Below, piece after piece: positions 27,771 to 36,481 of a stretch of DNA of 64,000 nucleotides (position 1 is the stretch's first letter; the number at the start of each line of letters is the position of its first letter). The notes below the pieces were generated by a model. The model made no database searches and was not told the DNA's origin. It worked only from the letters and a program-made list of their open reading frames with translations. Location of the stretch: NCBI GenBank assembly GCA_001302245.1, contig LGYU01000019.1, forward strand, positions 1 to 64,000, read 5' to 3'. The translations under genes and the position numbers were made by a program. This DNA is from Chitinophagaceae bacterium PMP191F. Its GTDB lineage: Bacteria; Bacteroidota; Bacteroidia; Chitinophagales; Chitinophagaceae.

Positions 27771-28865
27771 ATGATACGCTTGTTCCTGGTTATTTGCTGC
27801 TGCAGTATATCGCTGTACAGTTGCAGCAAAACTTCGTCTCCGGCACCCGATACCGGGGGAGGCAGTGGAAATGGAAATGTTCCGCCGGCAGCAGCGCGGC
27901 GCCCGGCCTCACTGGGTGTTGTGGGTGATACCGCCAATGTGGTAAAAACGGTGAATGGCGGTATTGTGCTGATGGGTGGCGGTACAGATGTAGATGCAGC
28001 TTTTAAATGGATGATAGAGCGCAGCGGTGGTGGCGACGTGGTGATTATCCGTGCATCGGGTACTGATGCCTATAATCCGTATGTAAACGGACTGGGTACT
28101 GTCAACTCTGTGGAAACGCTGAAAATAGACAGTCGTGAACTGGCGAACAATGATACCGTGGCCTACATTATCCGCAATGCAGAAATGCTGTTCATTGCCG
28201 GTGGCGATCAGTCAGACTATATGAATTACTGGAAAGGCACTAAAACCGGCGAGGCGATCAATTACCTGCTCAATGATAAAAAAGCGCCGGTAGGTGGTAC
28301 CAGTGCAGGATGTGCTATCCTTAGCGGTATCTATTACAGCGGCGAAAATGGCAGTGTTACTTCAGCAGAAGCATTACAGAATCCATTTGCCAATACCATC
28401 ACTTTATACAACAATGACTTTGTAAAATCACCTGGTTTAAGCCAGGTGATTGCTGACCAGCATTTTCTGACCCGCGGTCGTGAAGGGCGTACCATTGTTT
28501 TCCTGGGACGTATCCTGAAAGACTGGAACATTGTGGCAAAGGGAATTGCTGCTGACGAGCGTACTGCGGTTTGTATAGATAAAGATGGTATCGCTAAAGT
28601 ATATGGTGATTATAGCGCATCAAGACCGTACAGCTATGCTTACTTTATTATTCCGGATGCTGCGCGTCAGCCTGAAAAGTTTCAGAGCGGACAGAAAGTT
28701 ACCTGGTCAAATAACAGCCAGGCATTGTCGGTATATGAAATACCCGCTTCAGTAAATGGTGGCGGAAGTTTCAATATCAAAACGTTTAGTACGGGTGCAG
28801 CTACCGGTGGTAAATGGTATTGGTGGTGGGTAGATGATGGCGTGGTCAATAAGAAGGAACAATAA
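27771..28865 (+). CDS. Cyanophycinase-like S51 peptidase, lipoprotein
   Basis: The 364-residue protein has a lipoprotein signal (SISLYSCSK; cysteine 18) and a peptidase S51 fold: IVLMGGGTDVDAAF, then MLFIAGGDQSDYMNYW, and the nucleophile motif VGGTSAGCAIL with serine 178. A later VIADQHFLTRGREGR follows, as in cyanophycinases. Family members cut cyanophycin (poly-Asp with Arg side groups) to beta-Asp-Arg dipeptides. The close relative peptidase E cuts Asp-X dipeptides. The genes for SusC/SusD before it and isoaspartyl peptidase after it favour the cyanophycinase reading. The lipid anchor would put it in the periplasm or on the surface. Confidence 0.82.
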   Translation: MIRLFLVICCCSISLYSCSKTSSPAPDTGGGSGNGNVPPAAARRPASLGVVGDTANVVKTVNGGIVLMGGGTDVDAAFKWMIERSGGGDVVIIRASGTDAYNPYVNGLGTVNSVETLKIDSRELANNDTVAYIIRNAEMLFIAGGDQSDYMNYWKGTKTGEAINYLLNDKKAPVGGTSAGCAILSGIYYSGENGSVTSAEALQNPFANTITLYNNDFVKSPGLSQVIADQHFLTRGREGRTIVFLGRILKDWNIVAKGIAADERTAVCIDKDGIAKVYGDYSASRPYSYAYFIIPDAARQPEKFQSGQKVTWSNNSQALSVYEIPASVNGGGSFNIKTFSTGAATGGKWYWWWVDDGVVNKKEQ

Positions 28866-28891
28866 GTGTAGAATTTCAAACGAACAATCAA

Positions 28892-29920
28892 ATGCGAACA
28901 ACCAGGTTATTGGCAATCATATCATTATTGATAGTGAGTGTTGCGGTACATGCACAACAAACCAAAAAATATGTACTGGTAATACATGGCGGCGCAGGAA
29001 CCATTCTGAAAAAGAACATGACGCCGGAAAAAGAAGCTGCTTATACAGCGGCATTGACCGATGCACTGAAAGCCGGTTATGCGGTGATACAGTCCGGCGG
29101 CAGCAGCATGGATGCTGTGGAAGCGGCTATTCATGTGCTGGAAGATTGTCCTTTATTCAACGCCGGTAAAGGTGCTGTGTTTACACATGATGGCAGAAAT
29201 GAAATGGATGCAGCCATTATGAATGGTAAAACACTGGAAGCCGGTGCAGTGGCTGGCGTTACGGTAATCAGAAATCCTATCAGTGCAGCAAGAGCAGTGA
29301 TGGAAAAATCACAGCACGTAATGATGATAGGAGCAGGTGCAGAGAAATTTGCAAGAGAAGTAGGACTGACAATTGTAGATACCTCTTATTTCTGGACCAA
29401 GGAACGCTGGGATGGATTGCAGCAGGCTTTAAAAGAAGATTCGATGAAAGCAGTGCTGGATCATGATGGCAAAACCTCTTTCAGACTGGGAGCAGAAAAC
29501 CGGGATTACAAGTTTGGAACAGTTGGTTGCGTGGCGCTTGATAAAGCAGGCAACCTGGCTGCAGGCACTTCAACCGGCGGTATGACCAATAAAAAATATG
29601 GTCGCGTGGGTGACGCTCCAATCATTGGAGCCGGTACGTATTGCGATAACAAAACAGCAGGTATTTCCGGTACAGGCTGGGGCGAGTTTTATATACGCAG
29701 TGTGGCTGCCAAAACCATTTCAGACCTGATGGAATATAAAGGTTTACCGGTGGCAAAAGCTGCGCAGACGGTGATGGATAAAATAGGTAAAATGGGCGGT
29801 GATGGCGGATTGATAGCGCTTGACCGTAATGGCAACCTGGCTATGCCTTTTAATACGGAAGGAATGTACAGGGGCGCCATTACTGCAGATGGCAAAATAG
29901 AAGTGAAGATCTACAAGTAA
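28892..29920 (+). CDS. Isoaspartyl peptidase / plant-type L-asparaginase
   Basis: The 342-residue Ntn-hydrolase of family T2 has a signal peptide (LLAIISLLIVSVAVHAQ), the N-terminal VIHGGAGTI, SSMDAVEAAIHVLEDCPLFN with AGKGAVFTHDG, and the autoprocessing site GT-VGCVALDKAGNLAAGTST with threonine 210 as nucleophile. The downstream GDAPIIGAGTYCDN and GTGWGEFYIR complete the active site. These enzymes hydrolyse beta-aspartyl dipeptides, among them the beta-Asp-Arg released by cyanophycinase. The gene lies between two S51 peptidase genes in one operon, giving a complete two-step route from polymer to aspartate and arginine in the periplasm. Confidence 0.9.
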   Translation: MRTTRLLAIISLLIVSVAVHAQQTKKYVLVIHGGAGTILKKNMTPEKEAAYTAALTDALKAGYAVIQSGGSSMDAVEAAIHVLEDCPLFNAGKGAVFTHDGRNEMDAAIMNGKTLEAGAVAGVTVIRNPISAARAVMEKSQHVMMIGAGAEKFAREVGLTIVDTSYFWTKERWDGLQQALKEDSMKAVLDHDGKTSFRLGAENRDYKFGTVGCVALDKAGNLAAGTSTGGMTNKKYGRVGDAPIIGAGTYCDNKTAGISGTGWGEFYIRSVAAKTISDLMEYKGLPVAKAAQTVMDKIGKMGGDGGLIALDRNGNLAMPFNTEGMYRGAITADGKIEVKIYK

Positions 29921-29953
29921 ATCTGAATGCTGTCAATTTTAAAAACAAACCAG

Positions 29954-30799
29954 ATGCGTACCATTTTAGTAATACTTTGTTTTTTGCACTGCATACTAAC
30001 AGCAGAGGCGCAAAAAAATGCTGTGCCAGCAGGTAATCTTTTTATTATAGGCGGTGGCAACCGTTCTGAAGCCCTGTTGCAACAAATGCTGGCAACAGCA
30101 AAGATTACGAATACGGATTATATCATTGTGCTGCCGATGGCCAGTGAGCAACCGGACAGCGGATTCTTATATCTCCATAAACAATTGCAACCGCTTACCC
30201 ATGCATCCATGCGTTTATTTGATTTCAATAAACACGATGTAAACGATGCAATGTGGAATGATTCTGTTAAGAATGCAAAGCTGATCTATATACTTGGCGG
30301 AGATCAGAACCGCTTTATGAAGGTGGTATTGAACACACCGGTATATGCCGCTATACACCAGGCGTATGTAAATGGTGCTACCATAGCAGGTACCAGTGCC
30401 GGTGCTGCGGTGATGAGTAAATACATGATCACCGGCCGTCAGTTGCGCGACAGTGCCAGGTACAATGAAACGTTTAATAAACTGGTAAGCCAGAATGTAG
30501 AGTTTGCCGAAGGGATGGGTTTGTTACAGAAAACGATCATTGATCAGCATTTTTTAAAACGCAGCCGTTACAGCCGGTTAATATCAGCACTGGCTGATAA
30601 ACCGGGTTATGATTGTATTGGCATTGATGAAATTACGGCTATTATAGTGCATGGTAATACTGCGCTGGTAGCGGGAGATGGGCAGGTGCTTCAATTCAGT
30701 AGTGATAAACCTGGTGTAACAGATAAGGGGCTTTTAAAATTTAAAGCAATCAAAATAGCTGTCTTTACGGCAGGCGATAAGTTGCGGTTACAGCCATAG
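29954..30799 (+). CDS. Second secreted cyanophycinase-like S51 peptidase
   Basis: From the ATG at 29954 the product has 281 residues with a type I signal peptide (LCFLHCILTAEAQ). The S51 marks are NLFIIGGGNRSEALLQQML, LIYILGGDQNRFMKVVL, the nucleophile motif AGTSAGAAVMSKYM with serine 148, and IIDQHFLKRSRYSRLISAL. It differs clearly from the first S51 protein of the operon and is closer in length to classical cyanophycinases. The pair may divide labour between surface and periplasm or between endo- and exo-cleavage. It is the last gene before a strong hairpin at 30847. Confidence 0.85.
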   Translation: MRTILVILCFLHCILTAEAQKNAVPAGNLFIIGGGNRSEALLQQMLATAKITNTDYIIVLPMASEQPDSGFLYLHKQLQPLTHASMRLFDFNKHDVNDAMWNDSVKNAKLIYILGGDQNRFMKVVLNTPVYAAIHQAYVNGATIAGTSAGAAVMSKYMITGRQLRDSARYNETFNKLVSQNVEFAEGMGLLQKTIIDQHFLKRSRYSRLISALADKPGYDCIGIDEITAIIVHGNTALVAGDGQVLQFSSDKPGVTDKGLLKFKAIKIAVFTAGDKLRLQP

Positions 30800-30846
30800 G
30801 AATAACGGCTGTTGTACAAAATAGTTTTTCAGGTACAATGATGAAC

Positions 30847-30888
30847 ACCATTACCAGGCGCAGGGATCTACCTGCGCCTGGTAATGGT
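30847..30888 (+). terminator. Strong hairpin ending the peptidase operon
   Basis: A perfect 18-bp stem, ACCATTACCAGGCGCAGG (30847-30864) with its complement at 30871-30888, closes a six-base loop. The T tract is poor, but the stem strength and place after the last operon gene support termination. Confidence 0.7.
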
Positions 30889-30924
30889 ATGATATTGTAA
30901 AGGGATTGTAGAAATAAAAATAAC

Positions 30925-30944
30925 AGCCCTGTTTATTCAGGGCT
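30925..30944 (-). terminator. Terminator of the minus-strand membrane operon
   Basis: AGCCCTG (30925-30931) pairs with CAGGGCT (30938-30944). On the minus strand the stem is followed by TGTTATTTTTATTT. It lies just after the stop of the 78-residue membrane protein gene. Confidence 0.75.
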
Positions 30945-30952
30945 ATATATAG

Positions 30953-31189
30953 TTACTTCAGAATTTTCTTTTTTTCGTTTTTGGCAAAATGATAAATAAT
31001 GTTGGGTATAAAAAAGATCCACCAGAAAAGCAGGGCGAGTAAAATATGAACGCCTGTAGATGCTTCATTGCGTATTAACAGGAAATACTCAGGAGTTTCT
31101 TCTTTAAGTTTCCAATCATTTGCGATGTAAAGTTTTACATCTTTCAGGGCTTCTTCTCTTGCTTGTTTTTTTGCTTCATCTGTATACAT
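30953..31189 (-). CDS. Small membrane protein, unknown
   Basis: From the ATG at 31189 the product has 78 residues: a charged N-terminus (MYTDEAKKQAREEALKDVKL), a middle segment YFLLIRNEASTG, one strong membrane helix (ILLALLFWWIFFIPNIIYHF) and a lysine-rich tail. I do not recognise the family. A longer start at 31267 would add 26 residues without signal-peptide character. The gene is the last on this strand before the terminator but is separated by 180 bp from the lipoprotein gene upstream, so its place in the operon is uncertain. Confidence 0.55.
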   Translation of the reverse strand: MYTDEAKKQAREEALKDVKLYIANDWKLKEETPEYFLLIRNEASTGVHILLALLFWWIFFIPNIIYHFAKNEKKKILK

Positions 31190-31369
31190 AAAGTGAGTAA
31201 GGTTTATGCTGTCATCCCTGACAGCAGGTGGTAATAAAAACCAGCGTGAGATATGGGAATTATCCATACCTGGGTATAGAGCAAACTAAGCCCACGCCGG
31301 ATGCTATCGATCTGTTTTTTACTGATGTCCCAAAAAGTATTTTGTTGTATGGGTAGGTGTGTAGTCTAG

Positions 31370-31792
31370 TTAATTATTGACCTTGCACCCTTTCAGCATT
31401 ACGTTCATGAATTTTCCTTCTACTGTACCAATTACGGTAATTTTTTGTCCCCTTTTTAAAGAAGCTAATACATTGTCGTCTTTAAAAAAGCATTGAACAG
31501 TAGCTAATTCCAGGTCATTGCCGGTGCCCAGGGTCACGTATGGCTGATCGGCAATGTCTTTCGCAATGCTGGTGATTTTACCGGTAACTGTTACCTTTTT
31601 GTCTTTATACTTATTGTCTGCAGCTACTTCATTGTCTTCGTACTCAGCAACCAGTGCTGTTGCCTGTACTTCAACAGGTTTTTCTTCTACAGTAGTTTTG
31701 GATGCTGGTTTTTCTTCGGCTGCATCAGTTTCGCCGCAGTAGGCAAATGTCATGGCTGTAATGGCTGCAATAATGATCGATTTGATTTTCAT
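31370..31792 (-). CDS. OB-fold (tRNA_anti-like) lipoprotein
   Basis: The 140-residue product has a lipoprotein-type signal (IIAAITAMTFAYCGE; cysteine 19), a Glu/Lys/Thr linker and a C-terminal OB-fold of the tRNA_anti-like group. The motif LVAEYEDNEVAADNKYKDKK is followed by VTVTGKITSIAKD and a closing VIGTVEGKFMNVMLKGCKV. In other envelope proteins this fold binds partners or small ligands; the name does not mean tRNA binding. It follows a four-helix membrane protein gene with a 34-bp gap and ends the compact operon that starts near 36965. Confidence 0.75.
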   Translation of the reverse strand: MKIKSIIIAAITAMTFAYCGETDAAEEKPASKTTVEEKPVEVQATALVAEYEDNEVAADNKYKDKKVTVTGKITSIAKDIADQPYVTLGTGNDLELATVQCFFKDDNVLASLKRGQKITVIGTVEGKFMNVMLKGCKVNN

Positions 31793-31826
31793 ATGTGTTG
31801 GTTTTTATAAAAAATGATGATATCTG

Positions 31827-32315
31827 TTAATAATTGATAAATCTCGGAGTCATGTTGTCTGCAATCTCCTTACAGACAATCCAACAGGTCAGTGCAATGC
31901 CGATAGTAATTGCGCAAAGCAGTATGCTTACCGGTAGAGTAGGTGCCTGGTAATAGTCACGGAATAAAAAACGGATGTTCAGAAAATTCAAAACAATAAA
32001 TAGCAGGCAAACAAACAGTATAACAAGAAATGACCGGGCTAAGACCAGAAAAGATGATTGGCCTGGGGAAGTATTGCCATCCCGGTAAGTTTTCACTGCC
32101 TGAAATATAGCGGATGCATTGGCTGATGATATCAACAGCACGCATGTTAGTATTGCAACGGCAGGCAGCAATTCAGGATAATCCATACCGCTGTATGGCT
32201 GTTTGAGTAGTTTCAGACGTTGCAGAATAAATAATGCTACATATACCAGCAGGTAGGCCTGTATGATAAGCAGCAGGAAGGCAATACAAGTGTATACCGG
32301 GAAAATTGTTTTCAT
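31827..32315 (-). CDS. Four-helix membrane protein, unknown
   Basis: The 162-residue protein has four hydrophobic segments at about 8-32, 48-72, 86-115 and 127-150 and only short loops. No family is recognised. Its start lies seven bases after the stop of the J-domain/transglutaminase-like gene, so it belongs to the same transcript. It may be a membrane subunit working with that protein and the OB-fold lipoprotein. Confidence 0.65.
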   Translation of the reverse strand: MKTIFPVYTCIAFLLLIIQAYLLVYVALFILQRLKLLKQPYSGMDYPELLPAVAILTCVLLISSANASAIFQAVKTYRDGNTSPGQSSFLVLARSFLVILFVCLLFIVLNFLNIRFLFRDYYQAPTLPVSILLCAITIGIALTCWIVCKEIADNMTPRFINY

Positions 32316-32322
32316 AATTATA

Positions 32323-34236
32323 TTATTGAATCAGTGCTATATTCCAGTGGTTAATATTTGAAAGTGCATCCGGTAGTTCACCCGGCCCCAAACCTTTGGA
32401 GGTTGTTTCCCATAAATAGTAAGGTTGTTCATTGATATGAATTGCTATTGCAGTATCTGCCGGAGTTTTGTCGAGACATACTGCAATCAGCGCATGTTTG
32501 TAGTAATTGCTGGTCATTAGTGCTACTTTATAGCCAAGTTTTCCCAGCAGGTCATACAGTAGCAAGGCCCTGGTGTCACAATCGCCTTTCAGATCGCCGA
32601 TAAATTCAACGGGCGATTGTACTCCGAATTTTGAGTACCCTTTACAGCAATTTCCTTCGCAATGAGCAAGGTATTGGCTGATGTAATCATCTGTATAGTT
32701 TGCTGTACAGGACCTGTCTACAATTAACGCGTAAGGAATAGACTGAATACATGAAACTATCATTGAAGCCTCCTGCAATCTGTTCAGTGATCTGGCTTTT
32801 GCCAGCGAATCGAACCCGGCGGCTATATGTTGTGTATAGCTGTTATCGGTATTCAGCATGAATTGGTATACATCACTGATACCCAGCGCAGCATATTGCT
32901 GTTCGTCCATTTGTTCATGAGCTGTTGTTGACCGGTGAAGTATTGATAGTGGTAACGAGAGTAGTATTGAGTAACGATTGCTGTCACCGTCCTGCCATTG
33001 CAGGTGATGGGTTATGACGGTATCTGCCTGCTTATTTTGATCCCGGATAACTTTTTTTTGAGTACTGACATGATCAAACGCATCTTTCGGAGAACTACGT
33101 TTGGTAGCCCCGGATCTGTGTAAAGAAGAGCGGGTTGCAAACAGAAATATATAACCCAGTGCGAGTACAATAAGTACCGGCAGTATTTTATTAAACAGAG
33201 AAATGAACCATCCCAGCAATAGTATTACCAGCAACATAGCAAGAGGTGGAAAAATAAGGTATGCCATGAACGGGAATATGATACCAGGGATCAACAGGAT
33301 CAACAGCCATGACCAATCTGGTAGTTGACTGACTTTTTTGGGGGAAACATGCTGATGTTTATAATATTTTCCGGAATAACCAGGGCGTCGTTTCCATTCA
33401 GACCAGTATGTGCTGCCATCTGCTGCGTAAAACTGCTGCCGGGTGAATACATAACCTGATTCCGTTTTGGTTTCTATGTTACCTGTGGAGCCTGAGTACT
33501 CACTATATTCTTCGGTTACCTCTTCTTTATACTGATGTAATACATAGCCAAACAGGGTTCCGTATAGCGTTCCGAAACTGTATTTGTCATGGCGCGTTAT
33601 GTCTTTCAGTACAGGGTCTTTTACACGGATATCATACAGGTCGAGTTGATAAAACTCTACCTGATCTCCGGCAATGATTTTGCAGTGAATGGGTTGTTTT
33701 AATGGAGTGGCAAAAATGTCAATGGCATAATATCCGTGCTGATACTCTTTTGGAATACTATCATTGTAAATACCCGATGAAGTGATGGTTGCCAATACTT
33801 CGGTTGGAATAATGGTATATTGTTGCTCCCATTGCCGGATATAGGCATCAGATAATTCCGGATCTCCCTGGAACTTTACTTCAATAATACCGTGTACATA
33901 GATTCTTTTTTCGCGTGTAACGGTATAGGTTTTTGTCTTTGTTGTTTTAAATGGCTCGTAGTGGTGGTTAGGATCATTTGGTTTATCAGCGGATTGTTGT
34001 TGATATTCCTTTTTGATACTTGCCCTGTAATTATCGTATATGCTTCTGGTGATCTCGTTACTCAGTATTTCATAAGCCTCGTTGATGCTTTTAAAACGTT
34101 CTTCCGAGCCCGGATCGCCCGGATTTTTGTCAGGGTGATGCAGCTTGGCAAGGCGACGATAGGAGGCGCGTAGCACTTCCGGTGTTGCTTTTTCGTCCAC
34201 TTCCAGTATACTATAATAATCTTTTTTATAGTTCAT
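32323..34236 (-). CDS. J-domain protein fused to a transglutaminase-like domain
   Basis: The 637-residue protein starts with a full J domain (residues 5-70: DYYSILEVDEKATPEVLRAS, with the HPD triad at 34-36), so it should stimulate an Hsp70/DnaK partner in the cytoplasm. A beta-rich middle part (110-300) is followed by three hydrophobic segments (about 308-328, 330-347, 351-368). The C-terminal half ends in a transglutaminase/cysteine-protease-like domain: DLKGDCDTRALLLYDLLGKL with C553, YYKHALIAV with H581 and YYLWETT with E610. The catalytic triad seems intact. An odd number of helices would put this domain in the periplasm, opposite the J domain. I know of no characterised protein with this layout. 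Confidence 0.82.
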   Translation of the reverse strand: MNYKKDYYSILEVDEKATPEVLRASYRRLAKLHHPDKNPGDPGSEERFKSINEAYEILSNEITRSIYDNYRASIKKEYQQQSADKPNDPNHHYEPFKTTKTKTYTVTREKRIYVHGIIEVKFQGDPELSDAYIRQWEQQYTIIPTEVLATITSSGIYNDSIPKEYQHGYYAIDIFATPLKQPIHCKIIAGDQVEFYQLDLYDIRVKDPVLKDITRHDKYSFGTLYGTLFGYVLHQYKEEVTEEYSEYSGSTGNIETKTESGYVFTRQQFYAADGSTYWSEWKRRPGYSGKYYKHQHVSPKKVSQLPDWSWLLILLIPGIIFPFMAYLIFPPLAMLLVILLLGWFISLFNKILPVLIVLALGYIFLFATRSSLHRSGATKRSSPKDAFDHVSTQKKVIRDQNKQADTVITHHLQWQDGDSNRYSILLSLPLSILHRSTTAHEQMDEQQYAALGISDVYQFMLNTDNSYTQHIAAGFDSLAKARSLNRLQEASMIVSCIQSIPYALIVDRSCTANYTDDYISQYLAHCEGNCCKGYSKFGVQSPVEFIGDLKGDCDTRALLLYDLLGKLGYKVALMTSNYYKHALIAVCLDKTPADTAIAIHINEQPYYLWETTSKGLGPGELPDALSNINHWNIALIQ

Positions 34237-34250
34237 TGCTGCCGGTATAA

Positions 34251-35222
34251 CTAGACATTATCAAGATATTTTTTCAGGAAATCTGTCATTGGTGCAGAAA
34301 CAGGCGGTTGTTTCCGGATCATATTGAAAGGTGGATCTTCATACCGGGAAAAAACAGATATCTGTCCGGTAAACATTGTTTGGTAATGCATCTTAAAAAA
34401 AGCATAGGCATCCAGTATCAGCTTTTTCTCCTGCGCTTTTTTGAGCTGGTAATATTCATGCCTGCTTGAAATGGTATACACCAGGTAGCCGGGTAACAGA
34501 AACAGTATAACAATAAGCAGTGCCAGTATCCATGATTGCGGATAGAGGGTGTTTGCTTTTTTTACCCTGTACAGGAAAAAGCTATTGCGTTCGATTATTT
34601 GTTGTGCAGACAGTTTTAAATAAGCTGCCTTATCCCGTATTGAAGTGATTGCGCTCTCCGTTTTTGAAATCTGCTTATCATATATCCGTGTACCGGATTT
34701 TTTTTTCTGTTCTGTATAATACTGGTGACTGGTAATCATGTAGGCCAGATCATCATTTACCAATTTGTCAACTTTTGCAATATGTTCCTGTAGCAGTTGC
34801 TTTTTGTAATTTTCTACCACGGAAGAAAGACGGGAAGTGTATAAGAATATTATCAGCGGCTGAGCAATCAGAAAGCCCATAAATGCAATAAACCCTATCC
34901 GGATCACATTTGAGGTGCTCAGTATGCCTTTGCGTATCCTGTTCTCTTTGGCAAAAGTGTTTAACAGGAAAATATATATGCATATAAATAGCAGGCCGAA
35001 GAATAGTGAAAACAATATTTCCATAGCTATTGTATGGAATAGTAATCCCATAGCGTAGGCAATGCTTATGCTGGTAGATGCCATTATTACAACAATAAGC
35101 AGGGAGGAAATATAAAATCGTTTTAATAAACCTGCATCACGCATCAGGTCGTATTCTGCACCTAATAATCTTATAAATCCCCTCGGTGATATCATCCAGG
35201 AAGATTTGTTGTCATTGTTCAT
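34251..35222 (-). CDS. Membrane protein resembling DUF4407 in layout
   Basis: The 323-residue protein has membrane helices at about 37-59, 65-88, 107-128 and 231-250. Between the third and fourth lies a 100-residue, highly charged helical loop (130-228), and a cytoplasmic C-terminal tail of 70 residues follows. This three-helix, long helical loop, one-helix order is the same as in the DUF4407 protein encoded just upstream, although the sequences are not obviously alike. The two genes overlap by four bases (ATGA), so the products are probably made in equal amounts and may assemble together. Confidence 0.65.
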   Translation of the reverse strand: MNNDNKSSWMISPRGFIRLLGAEYDLMRDAGLLKRFYISSLLIVVIMASTSISIAYAMGLLFHTIAMEILFSLFFGLLFICIYIFLLNTFAKENRIRKGILSTSNVIRIGFIAFMGFLIAQPLIIFLYTSRLSSVVENYKKQLLQEHIAKVDKLVNDDLAYMITSHQYYTEQKKKSGTRIYDKQISKTESAITSIRDKAAYLKLSAQQIIERNSFFLYRVKKANTLYPQSWILALLIVILFLLPGYLVYTISSRHEYYQLKKAQEKKLILDAYAFFKMHYQTMFTGQISVFSRYEDPPFNMIRKQPPVSAPMTDFLKKYLDNV

Positions 35223-36481
35223 ATTATAGTTCCGTTATCCTTGTTGGAATGTTCATTGACAAACAGATCGGGATTATTGCGGATACTTTCCTTCTTTTTT
35301 TCCTTCCATTGCTCAAGTGCAGCCTCACTTAACTGGCTTTGTGCTTCCAGCAAGGCGATCTTTTCTTTTAGCAGACGGATAACCTGGTGATGTACCATTT
35401 TATCTCTTTCGTGCCCCTGTTTGTCCTGGTAGTAATTGTATTGTATTTCAATTCCGTTTTCTGCTTTGATCAATTCTTTGATATTTTCTTCCATATAATC
35501 GTAAGGACTTTTTATCAGCATGAGCTTGAAGAATATTGGGGTCAACTCTATAGCCATGAAAAGGAGCGTAATGAATAATGAGATCACCGGGCCGGATATT
35601 TCGTGAGAGATCTTGATCCGCTCTAACAGACCATCAAGCCCTGCCGCGTATTTTTCACTCTGGTTTAATGCCTGTGTTCGCCTGTTTTCGATGTCTTCCT
35701 TTTCCTTTTTTACACGCAGGTAATCCGGGTTGGCTTCCAGCTCTTTTATATCTGCATGCAGCGCATCCATTTGTGCTTTGATGGCCTGAGCCCTGGGACC
35801 TACAGTTACAATGCGTGCTTCTTCGATATAGTTTGCCTCCAGTGACTGGTACCTGGACCTTTTATTTTTTAACTCATTTTCCGTTTTCTCTATCTCCTTA
35901 TCTTTTTTCGACAACTCGCTGTTAAAAACAGAATCGGTTTTTGCTTTGTACGCCTGTTGCTGTTCAATTTGCTTCTCATGAAGCTTAATGTCTATTTCTG
36001 TTTTGAACATCCTGATCTCAACGGGTTTGGATATGGTCATAGCAATAACAGCCCCCATGAAAAGCCTGGGTAATGCACCTTTCAGTTCCTTACCGGTAAT
36101 TTCTTCTGTGCCATCACCCTTGCCGGTGCTGGAAACAATAAACCGGTCTAGGTTAAAAATGATCAATCCCCAGATGATACCGAATGTCACCGCTTTGATC
36201 ATTGTTGCGATATCCACGGCGTCATAGCTGCCGTCAATATCTGCAGCGGTCTTAAATGAATTGATAGCATTTCCCCGTGGTTCGAAAATGGTGTAAAAAG
36301 CGTAGCCACCGGCAAGGCCGGCCATGAGACCCGTAGCAACGATAATACCGCCCAGGCAGAGATATTTTACCTGGTCGCCGTAAGTACTGCGCTCAAGAAT
36401 ATAGCGGTCTGCACCGGCAGCTTTCCAGAAAAGACGCATGACGCGCGTAGGCTTTGGGCTATTGTAAAAGTCACGGGGCAT
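35219..36481 (-). CDS. DUF4407-domain membrane protein
   Basis: The 420-residue protein fits DUF4407: membrane helices at about 42-66, 95-117 (ending in IIFNLDRFIVSS), 137-153 (LPRLFMGAVIAMTISKPVEI) and 296-323, with a long coiled coil at 160-290 between the third and fourth. The cytoplasmic tail is also coiled. The function of DUF4407 is not known to me; the shape suggests an oligomeric envelope-spanning or mechanosensing-type device. It overlaps the upstream gene by 11 bp and the downstream one by 4 bp, so it is in the middle of a tight operon. Confidence 0.85.
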   Translation of the reverse strand: MPRDFYNSPKPTRVMRLFWKAAGADRYILERSTYGDQVKYLCLGGIIVATGLMAGLAGGYAFYTIFEPRGNAINSFKTAADIDGSYDAVDIATMIKAVTFGIIWGLIIFNLDRFIVSSTGKGDGTEEITGKELKGALPRLFMGAVIAMTISKPVEIRMFKTEIDIKLHEKQIEQQQAYKAKTDSVFNSELSKKDKEIEKTENELKNKRSRYQSLEANYIEEARIVTVGPRAQAIKAQMDALHADIKELEANPDYLRVKKEKEDIENRRTQALNQSEKYAAGLDGLLERIKISHEISGPVISLFITLLFMAIELTPIFFKLMLIKSPYDYMEENIKELIKAENGIEIQYNYYQDKQGHERDKMVHHQVIRLLKEKIALLEAQSQLSEAALEQWKEKKKESIRNNPDLFVNEHSNKDNGTII

